NCBI RefSeq assembly: GCF_019704555.1
Contig: NZ_AP024745.1
Location: 7,448,501 to 7,512,500, forward strand
DNA length: 64,000 bases
Reading direction: 5' to 3'
Source of the DNA: Actinoplanes sp. L3-i22
GTDB lineage: Bacteria > Actinomycetota > Actinomycetes > Mycobacteriales > Micromonosporaceae
The notes below the pieces were generated by a model. The model searched no databases and had not been told where the DNA came from. It saw only the letters and a program-made list of their open reading frames with translations. Position numbers and translations under genes: made by a program. Below, piece after piece: positions 17,343-24,857 of this stretch (the first letter of the stretch is position 1; each line of letters begins with the position of its first letter).

Positions 17343-17450
17343 ATGGTGAACGTATTGGATCTGCAGTCCCTGCAGGTCGAGGGCTTCGCCCCGTACTGCC
17401 CGAGCAACAAGTCGGTGGTCATCGTGGTGACCACGTTCCGCCTGGCGTGA
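17343..17450 (+). CDS. lanA1: class III lanthipeptide precursor 1
   Basis: A 35-residue peptide. The leader MVNVLDLQSLQVEGF carries the LDLQ box that class III synthetases recognise. The C-terminal core YCPSNKSVVIVVTTFRLA contains Cys19, Ser21, Ser24, Thr30 and Thr31. The Ser-x-x-Ser-hydrophobic stretch matches the SapB core, but the position of the ring-closing Cys (residue 28) is Val, and the only Cys stands before the first Ser. The start is ATG 17343, placed 7 bases after GAAGGGGGTG, the same layout as the second precursor. It begins 47 bases after the synthetase stop, and a small CCGGA-AGC-TCCGG hairpin lies between them. Confidence 0.88.
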   Translation: MVNVLDLQSLQVEGFAPYCPSNKSVVIVVTTFRLA

Positions 17451-17496
17451 CAGCGCACCGGGCGATCCCAGCGGACGCGCAGAGGAGGTGAACAAC

Positions 17497-17604
17497 ATGG
17501 CGAACGTTCTGGACCTGCAGGCGATGCCGGCTCCGAGCTTCGAGCCGAGCTGCCCGAGCAGCAAGTCGGTGATCATCATCGTGACCAACTTCCGCACGGC
17601 GTGA
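17497..17604 (+). CDS. lanA2: class III lanthipeptide precursor 2
   Basis: A 35-residue paralogue of precursor 1. The leader is MANVLDLQAMPAPSFEP with the same LDLQ box, and the core is SCPSSKSVIIIVTNFRTA with Cys19, Ser21, Ser22, Ser24 and Thr30. It shares with precursor 1 the CPSxKS block, four to five branched aliphatic residues, and the TxFRxA tail. Again no Cys follows the second Ser. GAGGAGGTG precedes the ATG by 7 bases, a very strong ribosome-binding site, so high expression is expected. It is co-directional with precursor 1, 46 bases away, and clearly a tandem duplicate that has diverged mostly in the leader. Confidence 0.9.
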   Translation: MANVLDLQAMPAPSFEPSCPSSKSVIIIVTNFRTA

Positions 17605-17647
17605 CCACACGCCCCGGACCGACCCACTCGCGTGCACGGAGGTAGCC

Positions 17648-17740
17648 ATGTTCCACGTGCTCGACCTGCAACAGCTGCCGCTCTCCGGCGGCGAGGACGA
17701 GATCAAGTGTCCCAGCCACGTTTCCATCATCGTGGCGTGA
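17648..17740 (+). CDS. lanA3: class III lanthipeptide precursor 3 (short form)
   Basis: A 30-residue peptide. The leader MFHVLDLQQLPLSGGEDE has the LDLQ box and a more acidic end. The core is KCPSHVSIIVA, with Cys21, Ser23 and Ser26. It ends exactly where a SapB-type ring would have its Cys: the last residue, Ala30, occupies that position. It keeps the CPSxxS-aliphatic pattern but lacks the TxFRxA tail of the other two. GGAGG ends 5 bases before the ATG. It lies 43 bases after precursor 2, and a strong hairpin follows the stop. Confidence 0.85.
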   Translation: MFHVLDLQQLPLSGGEDEIKCPSHVSIIVA

Positions 17741-17746
17741 CGTAGT

Positions 17747-17777
17747 GGCCGCCGGTGCGCTCGCCGCGCCGGCGGCC
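17747..17777 (+). terminator. strong hairpin between precursors and exporter (terminator or attenuator)
   Basis: GGCCGCCGG at 17747-17755 pairs perfectly with CCGGCGGCC at 17769-17777. The pairing continues inward through a G-U and GCG/CGC, giving a stem of about 13 bp with a 5-base loop. It begins 7 bases after the last precursor stop and ends 29 bases before the MFS start. No T-tract follows, as is common for actinomycete hairpins. It probably reduces read-through or stabilises the upstream mRNA, so that peptides are made in excess over the transporter. Confidence 0.6.
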
Positions 17778-17806
17778 CCTGCCGCGCCCGGATCGGAGGT
17801 GACCAC

Positions 17807-19024
17807 ATGCTCGACACACCCGCCCATCCGCCGCTGCGGCGCAACCGCGACTTCCGGCTGATCTGGCTCGGCGGCGTCCTGGCCGGGCTCGGCTCGATGA
17901 TCGGCAACCTGGCCATGCCGCTGCTGGTGCTGCACGAGACCGGCTCACCGGCGAAGGCCGGGCTGCTCGGCACGGTGTCGGCGGTGACGGTGCTGATCGT
18001 CATCATCCCGGCCGGCTCGATCGTCGACGCGACCGAACGGCGCCGGCTGATGATCCGCTGCCAGGTGGCCGGCTCGCTGATCGCCGCGGTGATCGCGGTG
18101 TTCGTCCTCGCCGGGCATCCGGTGCTGGTCCTGCTGCTGATCGCCACCGCCGTGGTGAGCGTGCTGGGCAGCCTCTACACGCCGGCGTCCAGCGCCCTGC
18201 TGCGCGACGCCGTGCCGGCCGGCCAGCTCGGCCTGGCGATCTCCCGGCTGCAGGCCCGGACCGCGGCGCTGCAGATCGCCGGCCCGCTGATCGGCGGGGC
18301 GCTGTTCAGCCTCGCGCCGGCGCTGCCGTTCGGCGTCCGCGCGCTCGCGCTGCTGGGGTCGGTCGTCTGCCTGCTCCTGCTGCGGACCCGCTCGGCGCCC
18401 GGGCCGGCCGACGGCAGCCCGATGACGCTGGGCAGCCTGACCGCCGGGTTCCGGTTCGTCTGGGGGCACCGCTACCTGCGGGTCGTCCTGTTCGTCTACG
18501 GCGCCGGCCTGACCGCCGTCTACAGCGCCGTAATGCTGGTGGCGATCAGCGCCAGCGCGGAGCGGGATCCGAGCGGACGCTCCAGCGGCCTGCTGGTCGC
18601 GGTGGTCGCGGTCGGCTCGCTCGCCGGGGCGCTGCTGGCGCCCCGCCTGGGCACCCCGCGGCATCCGCGGCTGCTGACCGTGCTCAGTTGCTGGGCGTTC
18701 GCGGCGGCGATCCCGGTGCTGGCGCTGCTGACCCGGCCGGCCGCGATGGGCGCGGTGCTCGGCGCCGCGATGTTCCTGTCCGCGATCGGCAACGTGGCCT
18801 TCGAGACCGAGATGATCCGGCTCACCCCGTCCGACCTGATCGGCCGGGCCGAGGCGGGCGCCATCTTCATCTCGCTGCTGGCCCAGCCGCTGGGTCCGCT
18901 CGGCGGCGGCCTGCTGGTCGAGAACCTCGGCTCCCGGCCCGCTTTCGTTCTGCTCGGTGGTGTGGTCGCCGTGCTGGCCACCCTGCTCACGGTGTTCCTG
19001 ATACCTCGAACCCGGTCAATATAG
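17807..19024 (+). CDS. MFS exporter of the lanthipeptide cluster
   Basis: 405 residues with 12 predicted membrane helices. The N-terminus LRRNRDFRLIWLGGVLAGLGS is the typical start of MFS efflux pumps (macrolide-efflux/enterobactin-exporter group). SIVDATERRRLMIRCQ is the loop-2 motif. The start has GGAGGTGACCAC before the ATG, the same style of ribosome-binding site as the precursors. Class III lanthipeptide loci normally carry ABC exporters, so an MFS protein in that position is unusual. It may export the mature peptides or confer self-protection. It is followed after 39 bases by the regulator gene. Confidence 0.85.
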   Translation: MLDTPAHPPLRRNRDFRLIWLGGVLAGLGSMIGNLAMPLLVLHETGSPAKAGLLGTVSAVTVLIVIIPAGSIVDATERRRLMIRCQVAGSLIAAVIAVFVLAGHPVLVLLLIATAVVSVLGSLYTPASSALLRDAVPAGQLGLAISRLQARTAALQIAGPLIGGALFSLAPALPFGVRALALLGSVVCLLLLRTRSAPGPADGSPMTLGSLTAGFRFVWGHRYLRVVLFVYGAGLTAVYSAVMLVAISASAERDPSGRSSGLLVAVVAVGSLAGALLAPRLGTPRHPRLLTVLSCWAFAAAIPVLALLTRPAAMGAVLGAAMFLSAIGNVAFETEMIRLTPSDLIGRAEAGAIFISLLAQPLGPLGGGLLVENLGSRPAFVLLGGVVAVLATLLTVFLIPRTRSI

Positions 19025-19063
19025 CGACTGACGCGGGCCCCGGAGCGTGGCTAGCCTGCCGGG

Positions 19064-22000
19064 GTGAACGAGGACACCGAGACGCAGGTTCGGCTGCTGG
19101 GTCCGGTCGACATCGTGCTGGGCGGCATCGATCAGCAGGTCAGCGGGCTGCGCCGGAAGGCGCTGCTGGCCGTGCTCGCCCTCCACCACCGCCAGGTGGT
19201 CGCCACCGATCAGCTCGTCGACATCGTCTGGGGCGAGGCCGCCGGATCGGTGAGCGTCAACACCGTGCAGCGGCACATCTCGTACCTGCGGGCGCTGCTG
19301 GGCGGGCGGCGGGCGGTCGTCGCCCGGCCGCCGGGCTACCTGCTGGCGCTGCCGCCCGGGGCGGTCGACGCCGGGCTCGCCGACGAGCTGGTCGACCAGG
19401 CCGGCCGGGCGGACGCGCCGGCCGACCGGGCCCGGCTCGCCGAGCGGGCACGCCGGCTGTGGCGCGGCGAACCGCTGGGCGGGGTCACCGACATCGCCTG
19501 GCTCGGGGACGCCGCCCAGCGCCTGAGCGGGCTGTTCCTGCGCGCCACCCACATCCTGATGGACGCCCGGCTGGCGCTGGGTGAGCACGCCGGCGTGCTG
19601 CCCGAGCTGGACCGGCTGGCGGCCGGCAATCCGCTGGACGAGCGCCTGCAGAGCCAGCTCATCCTGGCGCTCTACCGCAGCGGCCGGCAGGCCGACGCGC
19701 TGGACCGCTACCGGCGGCTGCGCCACACGCTCGCCGAGGAGCTGGGCATCCTGCCCAGCGGCGAACTGCGCGAGCTGGAGACGGCGATCCTGCGCCAGGA
19801 TCCGGCGCTGGCGCCGCCGCGGCCGGCCGTCGCCGTCCGGCCCGCCCCGAGCGCACCGCAGCCGCCCCGGCCGGGCCTGGTCCGGCTCACCGGCACGCCC
19901 GTGGTGGGCCGGGCCGGCGAGCTGGCCACGGTCCGGGCCGCGGTCGAGTCGGTGGCCCGCGGCCACGGGGGCGCGATCTTCGTGCTCGGCGAACCCGGGA
20001 TCGGCAAGAGCCGCCTGGCCACCGAGGCGGCCGGGCTGGCCGAGCGGGCCGGGCTCACCGTGCTGCGCGGCCGGTCCGCGACCCCGGAGGCCCAGTTCCG
20101 CGCGCTGGCCGAGGCGTTGCAGTCGGTGCTGCGCCGCGCCGGGGCGCCGGCCGGGCCGGAGCTCGGGCCGTACCGGCCGGCGCTGTCGGTGCTGGTCCCG
20201 GAGTGGCGCGACGAACGCGGGCCGGCCTCGGACACCTCCCTGGTGGTGCTGGCCGAGGCGGTGCTGCGGCTGCTGGCCACGGTGGGCCGGCCGCACGGCT
20301 GCGTGCTGATCGTCGAGGACCTGCACGACGCCGACGCGGACACCCTCACCGTCCTGGACTACCTGATCGACAACCTCGGCCGGGAGCGGCTGCTGGTGAT
20401 CGGCACCAGCCGGGCCACGCCGGGCGCCGCGCTGAACCTGATCCGCACGGCCCAGCACCGGCGGGTGGCCACCGTCGCCGACCTGGGCCGGCTCGGCGAC
20501 GACCAGGTCCGCGACCTGGCCGCCAACTGCCTCGGCGTGGACGCGAACGAGGTGCCCGGCCCGGTTATCGAACGCCTGCTGGCCACCGCGGACGGCGTGC
20601 CGTTGCACGTCGAGGAGCTGCTCGCGGCGATGGCCGGCGACGGCGTGCTGGCCTGGACCGGCACCGGCTGGGCGGTGACCGGGCCGGTGCCGGCCGGCGT
20701 GCCGGCGAGCCTGCGGACCACTCTGGTCGGCCGCACCGACCGGCTCGGTCCGGCGGCGGCCGGGCTGCTGCGGGCGGCCGCCCTGTTCGGCCGGCGGTTC
20801 CCGGCGGTGGCCGCCGGCGCCGCCGCCGGGCTGTCCGGCCCGGACCTGATCGCCGGCCTGCGGGAGGTGGTCGACAGCCAGCTGGTGGTGCCCGAGGACG
20901 ATCCCCAGTGGTACGCCTTCCGGCACGTCCTGACCGCCGAGTCGCTGCTCGCCGTCTCGCTGCCGCTGGAGCGCGCGGCGCTGGCCCGGCGCGCCGCCCA
21001 GGCGCTGGAGAGTCCGCCGGTCCCCCACTTCGACGGCACCGACCAGCTCGCCGGGACACTGTGGAGCATCGCCGGGGAACCGGTGCTCGCCGCCGAACGG
21101 TTCGCCCGTGCCGGTCGCCGGGCGATCGGGCAGGGCGCCGTGTCGACCGCCGTCACGCTGCTGGAACGGGCCGCCGGGCTACTGGCCGGCGACTGCACCG
21201 GCGACACCGCGCTGGAGGTGCGCGAGGCGCTGATCGACGCGTACGCGATCGCCGGCCGGGTCGCCGACGCCTACCCGATCGGCGACCGCCTCGACGAGCG
21301 GGCCGCCCCGCACCGCCGGGCCCGCCTGCACCTGCGACTGGCCCACGTCGCCGTCGCCGCCGGGCACTGGGAGCGCGGCTCGCGGGAGTTGTCCGCCGCC
21401 CGGCGCGCGGCCGGCGATGCCCCCGACCCCGGCCTGACCGCCCGGATGGACGAGGTCCAGGCGCAGCTGGCGTTCGGCGATCCGGCCACCCCGGACCGGC
21501 TGGCCACCACGGTCGCACTGGCCGGGCGGGCGCTGCGCGGCGCCCAGGCGGCCGGCCTGCCCGAGGTGTCCTGCGGCGCGCTCAAGACGCTGGGCCGCTG
21601 CGCCCGCCTGCGCGACCTGGCCGAGGCCGACGACCTGTACGAACGGGCGCTGGCCATCGCGACCGAGCACCACCTGCTGACCTGGCGGATCACCCTGCTC
21701 TACAACCTGGGCGCCGGCCACGGCATCCGGCACGCCGACGACAGCCGGCTGCGCGAGGCGCTCACCCTGGCCACCGAGGCCGGCGCGGTCGCCACCGCCC
21801 TCGACATCCGGCTGGAGCTGTCCATCCTGCGGCTGTGCCGGGGCGAGTTCGAGGCGGCCGACGCCGACGCCCGGCACTGCGAGGAGACCGCCGGCCGGCT
21901 GCGGCTGACCCTGACCCAGCAGATCGCGGTGGGCGTGCGCGCGATCGTCGCCGGGCACCGCGCCCGCCGCGCCGACCTCGCCGCGCTGCTGGCCCGCTTC

Positions 22001-22768
22001 GCCGGGCTCGGCGCCGCCGACGACGACTTCTCGTCGGCCACCCACGGCCTCGGGACCGCGTTCTGTCACCTGCTGCACGAGCAGCACGGGCCGGCGCTGG
22101 CCGAGCTGGACGAGGCGAGCGCCCGGGAGGCGCGGCAGCCGACGCCGTACCTGTCGCTGATCCACGGCCCGCACCTGCTGATGTCCGTGCGCGCCGGGCG
22201 GGCCGGCGCCGCCGAGTGCGCCGCGTTCGCCGGGTCCGCACAGCAGCAGGCCGCCTGGAACCGGCAGTTCCTGGTACTCGCCGAGGCGTTCGTGCACGGC
22301 CGGGCCGGCCGTGCGGACGACGCGACCCGGGCGGTGGCCCGGTTCCTGGCGGTCTCCGCGCCGTACCCGCTCGCCCGGCACCTCGGGCTGCGGCTGGTCG
22401 CGCAGGAGGCGCTCGACGGCGGGTGGGGTGACCCGGTGGCCTGGCTGCGCACCGCCGACACGTACTTCCACGACGCCGCCCCGCACGTGGCCCGGGCCTG
22501 CCGCGACCTGATGCGCAAGGCCGGCGCCCCGGTGCCGCAACACCGCCAGGGCAGCGCCGCGCTGCCCGCCCGGCTGCGCCGGCACGGTGTCACCGTCCGC
22601 GAGTACGAGGTGCTGGACCTGGTGGTGGCCGGGATGACCAACCAGCAGATCGGCGACCAGCTCTACCTCTCGTCGCGGACCGTCGAGAAGCACGTCGCCA
22701 GCCTGCTGGCCAAGACCGGCGCCGAGCGACGTGGCGCCCTGGCCGCCTTCACCCGCGAATCTGGGTAG
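19064..22768 (+). CDS. large SARP-AAA-LuxR hybrid regulator of the lanthipeptide cluster
   Basis: 1234 residues. Residues 1-95 are an OmpR-like winged helix and 96-245 the bacterial transcriptional activation (BTAD) helices, as in SARP/AfsR proteins. An AAA/STAND ATPase follows with Walker A LGEPGIGKSRLA near residue 310 and Walker B CVLIVEDLHDADAD. About 550 residues of helical repeats come next. The last 65 residues are a LuxR HTH (TVREYEVLDLVVAGMTNQQI, then SSRTVEKHVASLLAK). It therefore has DNA-binding domains at both ends. Standard LAL regulators have only the C-terminal one, AfsR only the N-terminal one. The start is GTG 19064. Its position at the end of the cluster suggests pathway-specific activation. 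Confidence 0.85.
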   Translation: MNEDTETQVRLLGPVDIVLGGIDQQVSGLRRKALLAVLALHHRQVVATDQLVDIVWGEAAGSVSVNTVQRHISYLRALLGGRRAVVARPPGYLLALPPGAVDAGLADELVDQAGRADAPADRARLAERARRLWRGEPLGGVTDIAWLGDAAQRLSGLFLRATHILMDARLALGEHAGVLPELDRLAAGNPLDERLQSQLILALYRSGRQADALDRYRRLRHTLAEELGILPSGELRELETAILRQDPALAPPRPAVAVRPAPSAPQPPRPGLVRLTGTPVVGRAGELATVRAAVESVARGHGGAIFVLGEPGIGKSRLATEAAGLAERAGLTVLRGRSATPEAQFRALAEALQSVLRRAGAPAGPELGPYRPALSVLVPEWRDERGPASDTSLVVLAEAVLRLLATVGRPHGCVLIVEDLHDADADTLTVLDYLIDNLGRERLLVIGTSRATPGAALNLIRTAQHRRVATVADLGRLGDDQVRDLAANCLGVDANEVPGPVIERLLATADGVPLHVEELLAAMAGDGVLAWTGTGWAVTGPVPAGVPASLRTTLVGRTDRLGPAAAGLLRAAALFGRRFPAVAAGAAAGLSGPDLIAGLREVVDSQLVVPEDDPQWYAFRHVLTAESLLAVSLPLERAALARRAAQALESPPVPHFDGTDQLAGTLWSIAGEPVLAAERFARAGRRAIGQGAVSTAVTLLERAAGLLAGDCTGDTALEVREALIDAYAIAGRVADAYPIGDRLDERAAPHRRARLHLRLAHVAVAAGHWERGSRELSAARRAAGDAPDPGLTARMDEVQAQLAFGDPATPDRLATTVALAGRALRGAQAAGLPEVSCGALKTLGRCARLRDLAEADDLYERALAIATEHHLLTWRITLLYNLGAGHGIRHADDSRLREALTLATEAGAVATALDIRLELSILRLCRGEFEAADADARHCEETAGRLRLTLTQQIAVGVRAIVAGHRARRADLAALLARFAGLGAADDDFSSATHGLGTAFCHLLHEQHGPALAELDEASAREARQPTPYLSLIHGPHLLMSVRAGRAGAAECAAFAGSAQQQAAWNRQFLVLAEAFVHGRAGRADDATRAVARFLAVSAPYPLARHLGLRLVAQEALDGGWGDPVAWLRTADTYFHDAAPHVARACRDLMRKAGAPVPQHRQGSAALPARLRRHGVTVREYEVLDLVVAGMTNQQIGDQLYLSSRTVEKHVASLLAKTGAERRGALAAFTRESG

Positions 22769-22862
22769 CGCCCCGGACAACGGTGGTAGCCCTCAGTCAT
22801 GTGCCCCTCCCCCACGTCCCCACAGGATGGCCGTAGTCACCTTCGTCGAAAGGACCGTCATC

Positions 22863-24014
22863 ATGCGTACGAACCGGGCCGGCTCGCTCCTCGTGGCCGG
22901 CATCGTCGTCGCCGGAACACTGGTCCCCGGCAGCGCGGGCGCGGCCGCACCCCTGTGGAAGACGCCGCCGGCCACCCCGCTGCCCCCGGGTGCGACCAAC
23001 ACCGTGCTCCAGGACGTCTCGGTGATCGCCCCGAACGACGTGTGGGCGGTCGGCACCTGGTGGAACGACGACCAGGTCGGCCCGTTCACCGTGCACTGGG
23101 ACGGCACGGCCTGGAAGTCGGTGCCGGCGCCGGAGCTGTCCCAGCCGACGTACCTGACCGGCGTCGACACGCTCGCGCCCGACAACGTCTGGGCGGTCGG
23201 CAGCGGCGACGACGACGCGCCCGGCGCACCGGTGCCGACCACCGGCGTGCTCCTGCACTTCGACGGCACGGCGTGGAGCTCCGCGCCGGCGCCGGCGGCC
23301 GCGGCCGGGGTGGAGACCGACCTGGACGACATCGACATGCGCACCCCGGACGACGGCTGGGCGGTCGGGCACACCGAGAAGAGCGGCGCGAGCGATCCGC
23401 TGATCCTGCACTGGCACGCCGGGACCTGGACGCAGTCCGCCGCGCCGGCGCTGCCCGGCGTCGAGCTCACCTCGGTGGTCGCGGCGGCTGCCGACGACGT
23501 CTGGGCGGTCGGATCCGGCGCCGTACTGCACTTCGACGGCGCGACCTGGACCCGGGTGGACGTGCCGATCATCGGCACGGTCGTGATGAACAGCGTCGCG
23601 GCGGTCTCCGGGGAGGTCTGGATCGGCGGCGCCACCTGCGTCACCACGCTGGTCTGCGCCCCGATGGTGCTGCACCGGACGGCGACCGGGTGGAAGTCCG
23701 AGACCTCGGCCGGCGGCGGCTCCGTGGTGACCGAGGTGGTGGCGTCGAAGGCGGGCGTCTGGACGTTCGGCTACCACCGCACGGTGACCGGGCAGGAGAG
23801 CGGCCACGTGGAGCGCTGGACCGGACAGGGTTTCCAGGCCGACAACTCGGTCGTGGTGCCGGGCGGGCCGGTCGACCGCGCCCACCCGCAGGGCGAGATC
23901 GCGTCGGCCACCCCGCTCGCCGGGGCCTCGAACGACCCGGCGGGCAGCATGGTCTGGGCGGTCGGCTGGCAGGCCGGCCCGCCCCGCTCCCCGAACGTCA
24001 TCTACTGGTCCTGA
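22863..24014 (+). CDS. secreted beta-propeller protein with DVWAVG repeats
   Basis: 383 residues. The N-terminal MRTNRAGSLLVAGIVVAGTL...GSAGAAAP is a Sec signal peptide cleaved near residue 30. The mature part contains at least five blades marked by (P/A)-x-D-(V/G)-W-A-V-G followed by a strand such as LHFDGTAWSSAPAP, a repeat typical of actinomycete secreted propellers of unknown function. There is no catalytic motif. GAAAGGA precedes the ATG. It follows the large regulator by 94 bases on the same strand but shows no link to lanthipeptide chemistry. A binding or surface role is plausible. Confidence 0.75.
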   Translation: MRTNRAGSLLVAGIVVAGTLVPGSAGAAAPLWKTPPATPLPPGATNTVLQDVSVIAPNDVWAVGTWWNDDQVGPFTVHWDGTAWKSVPAPELSQPTYLTGVDTLAPDNVWAVGSGDDDAPGAPVPTTGVLLHFDGTAWSSAPAPAAAAGVETDLDDIDMRTPDDGWAVGHTEKSGASDPLILHWHAGTWTQSAAPALPGVELTSVVAAAADDVWAVGSGAVLHFDGATWTRVDVPIIGTVVMNSVAAVSGEVWIGGATCVTTLVCAPMVLHRTATGWKSETSAGGGSVVTEVVASKAGVWTFGYHRTVTGQESGHVERWTGQGFQADNSVVVPGGPVDRAHPQGEIASATPLAGASNDPAGSMVWAVGWQAGPPRSPNVIYWS

Positions 24015-24020
24015 AGACCC

Positions 24021-24053
24021 CCGGCTTCCGCCGGAAAACCAAACCCGATTTGG
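24021..24053. terminator. double hairpin between convergent genes
   Basis: Between the convergent propeller and VOC genes lie two small inverted repeats: CCGGC-TTCC-GCCGG at 24021-24034, followed by AAAA, and CCAAA-CCCGA-TTTGG at 24039-24053. Together they fill most of the 52-base gap. They could end transcription from either side. Neither has a long T-tract, so the assignment rests on position and pairing. Confidence 0.4.
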
Positions 24054-24066
24054 CGTACGGCGTGAG

Positions 24067-24786
24067 CTAGCCGATCGCCGTCGCCAGGTCGGCCGCGGTC
24101 TCGAAGGCGGCGGCAGCCCGAACGGTCTGGTCCGCGTCGAGCGCAACCCGCTCGGCGCGGGCCAGCATCGTCACCGCCGTGTCATGCTCGCCCAGCGCCA
24201 CCGCCAGTTCAGCCCGGTAGACCAGCACCTCCACCTGCGCAACCGGGTCGTCGTCAGGCTGCGACCGGGCCAGCGCACTGTCCAGGATCCGCACGGCCTG
24301 GTGGAGGTCACCCCGCGAGTCCCCCTGCACGACGGCGTTCGCCAGCGCTTTGGCGAGACGCCCGGCGGGCTCGGAAGCCGGCGCGGGCGGCTCGTCGACC
24401 TTCTGCACGACCCGGATCCAGTTGCCACCCGGATCGACCACGCTGAACCCGCCCACGCCGTCGTAGTTCTTCCGCGCCCGCGGCCGGGTCATCCGCGGTG
24501 TCCCGGACACCAGCACCTTCCCGTACGCGGCCCGCATACCCGCCGCGAACGCCCGGTGCAGCTCCCCGAGGTCCGAGGTCAGCACCAGGCACGAGCCGTA
24601 GGAGTCCTGCGGGTCGAACCCGGCCATCTCGAAGAAGTGCAGGTGCAGATCCTCGCGCCGCAGCGCCACATACGGGTTCGGCTTGCGCTGCCGGTAGGTC
24701 ACGCCGAAGCCGAGCACCTGGTAGAAGGCGGCAATGTCGTCGATGGACGCACAGGGCAGCAGTGGAACGGTCACCTCGTTGGCCAT
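24067..24786 (-). CDS. VOC (glyoxalase/bleomycin-resistance) protein with C-terminal TPR-like region
   Basis: 239 residues. Residues 1-130 form one VOC module: VPLLPCASIDDIAAFYQVLGF, the strand PYVALRREDLHLHFF, and VVDPGGNWIRVVQ near the end. This is the pattern of bleomycin-binding and glyoxalase-like proteins. Residues 150-239 are two or three helical hairpins of TPR type (VEVLVYRAELAVALGEHDTAV, then FETAADLATAI), which is unusual for the family. It may bind a drug or a small metabolite, but metal ligands are not certain. It starts at ATG 24786 and lies next to the LysR gene on the same strand. Confidence 0.7.
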   Translation of the reverse strand: MANEVTVPLLPCASIDDIAAFYQVLGFGVTYRQRKPNPYVALRREDLHLHFFEMAGFDPQDSYGSCLVLTSDLGELHRAFAAGMRAAYGKVLVSGTPRMTRPRARKNYDGVGGFSVVDPGGNWIRVVQKVDEPPAPASEPAGRLAKALANAVVQGDSRGDLHQAVRILDSALARSQPDDDPVAQVEVLVYRAELAVALGEHDTAVTMLARAERVALDADQTVRAAAAFETAADLATAIG

Positions 24787-24857
24787 TGCTCCTTCCTAGG
24801 CGTCGCGACGCGTCACTCGCACATGGAAATAGCCGATCGACGCCGCAGCCTGACCGT

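Noticed and set aside
14683..17343. 886-codon open frame on the minus strand opposite the LanKC gene
   Set aside because: It is a high-GC antisense shadow: the plus strand has clear lyase, kinase and cyclase motifs, while the minus translation is a Gly/Arg/Pro/Val mixture with no domain.
19016..21028. 670-codon minus-strand frame opposite the large regulator
   Set aside because: Composition typical of antisense reading of GC-rich coding DNA, and it spans motifs of the real gene.
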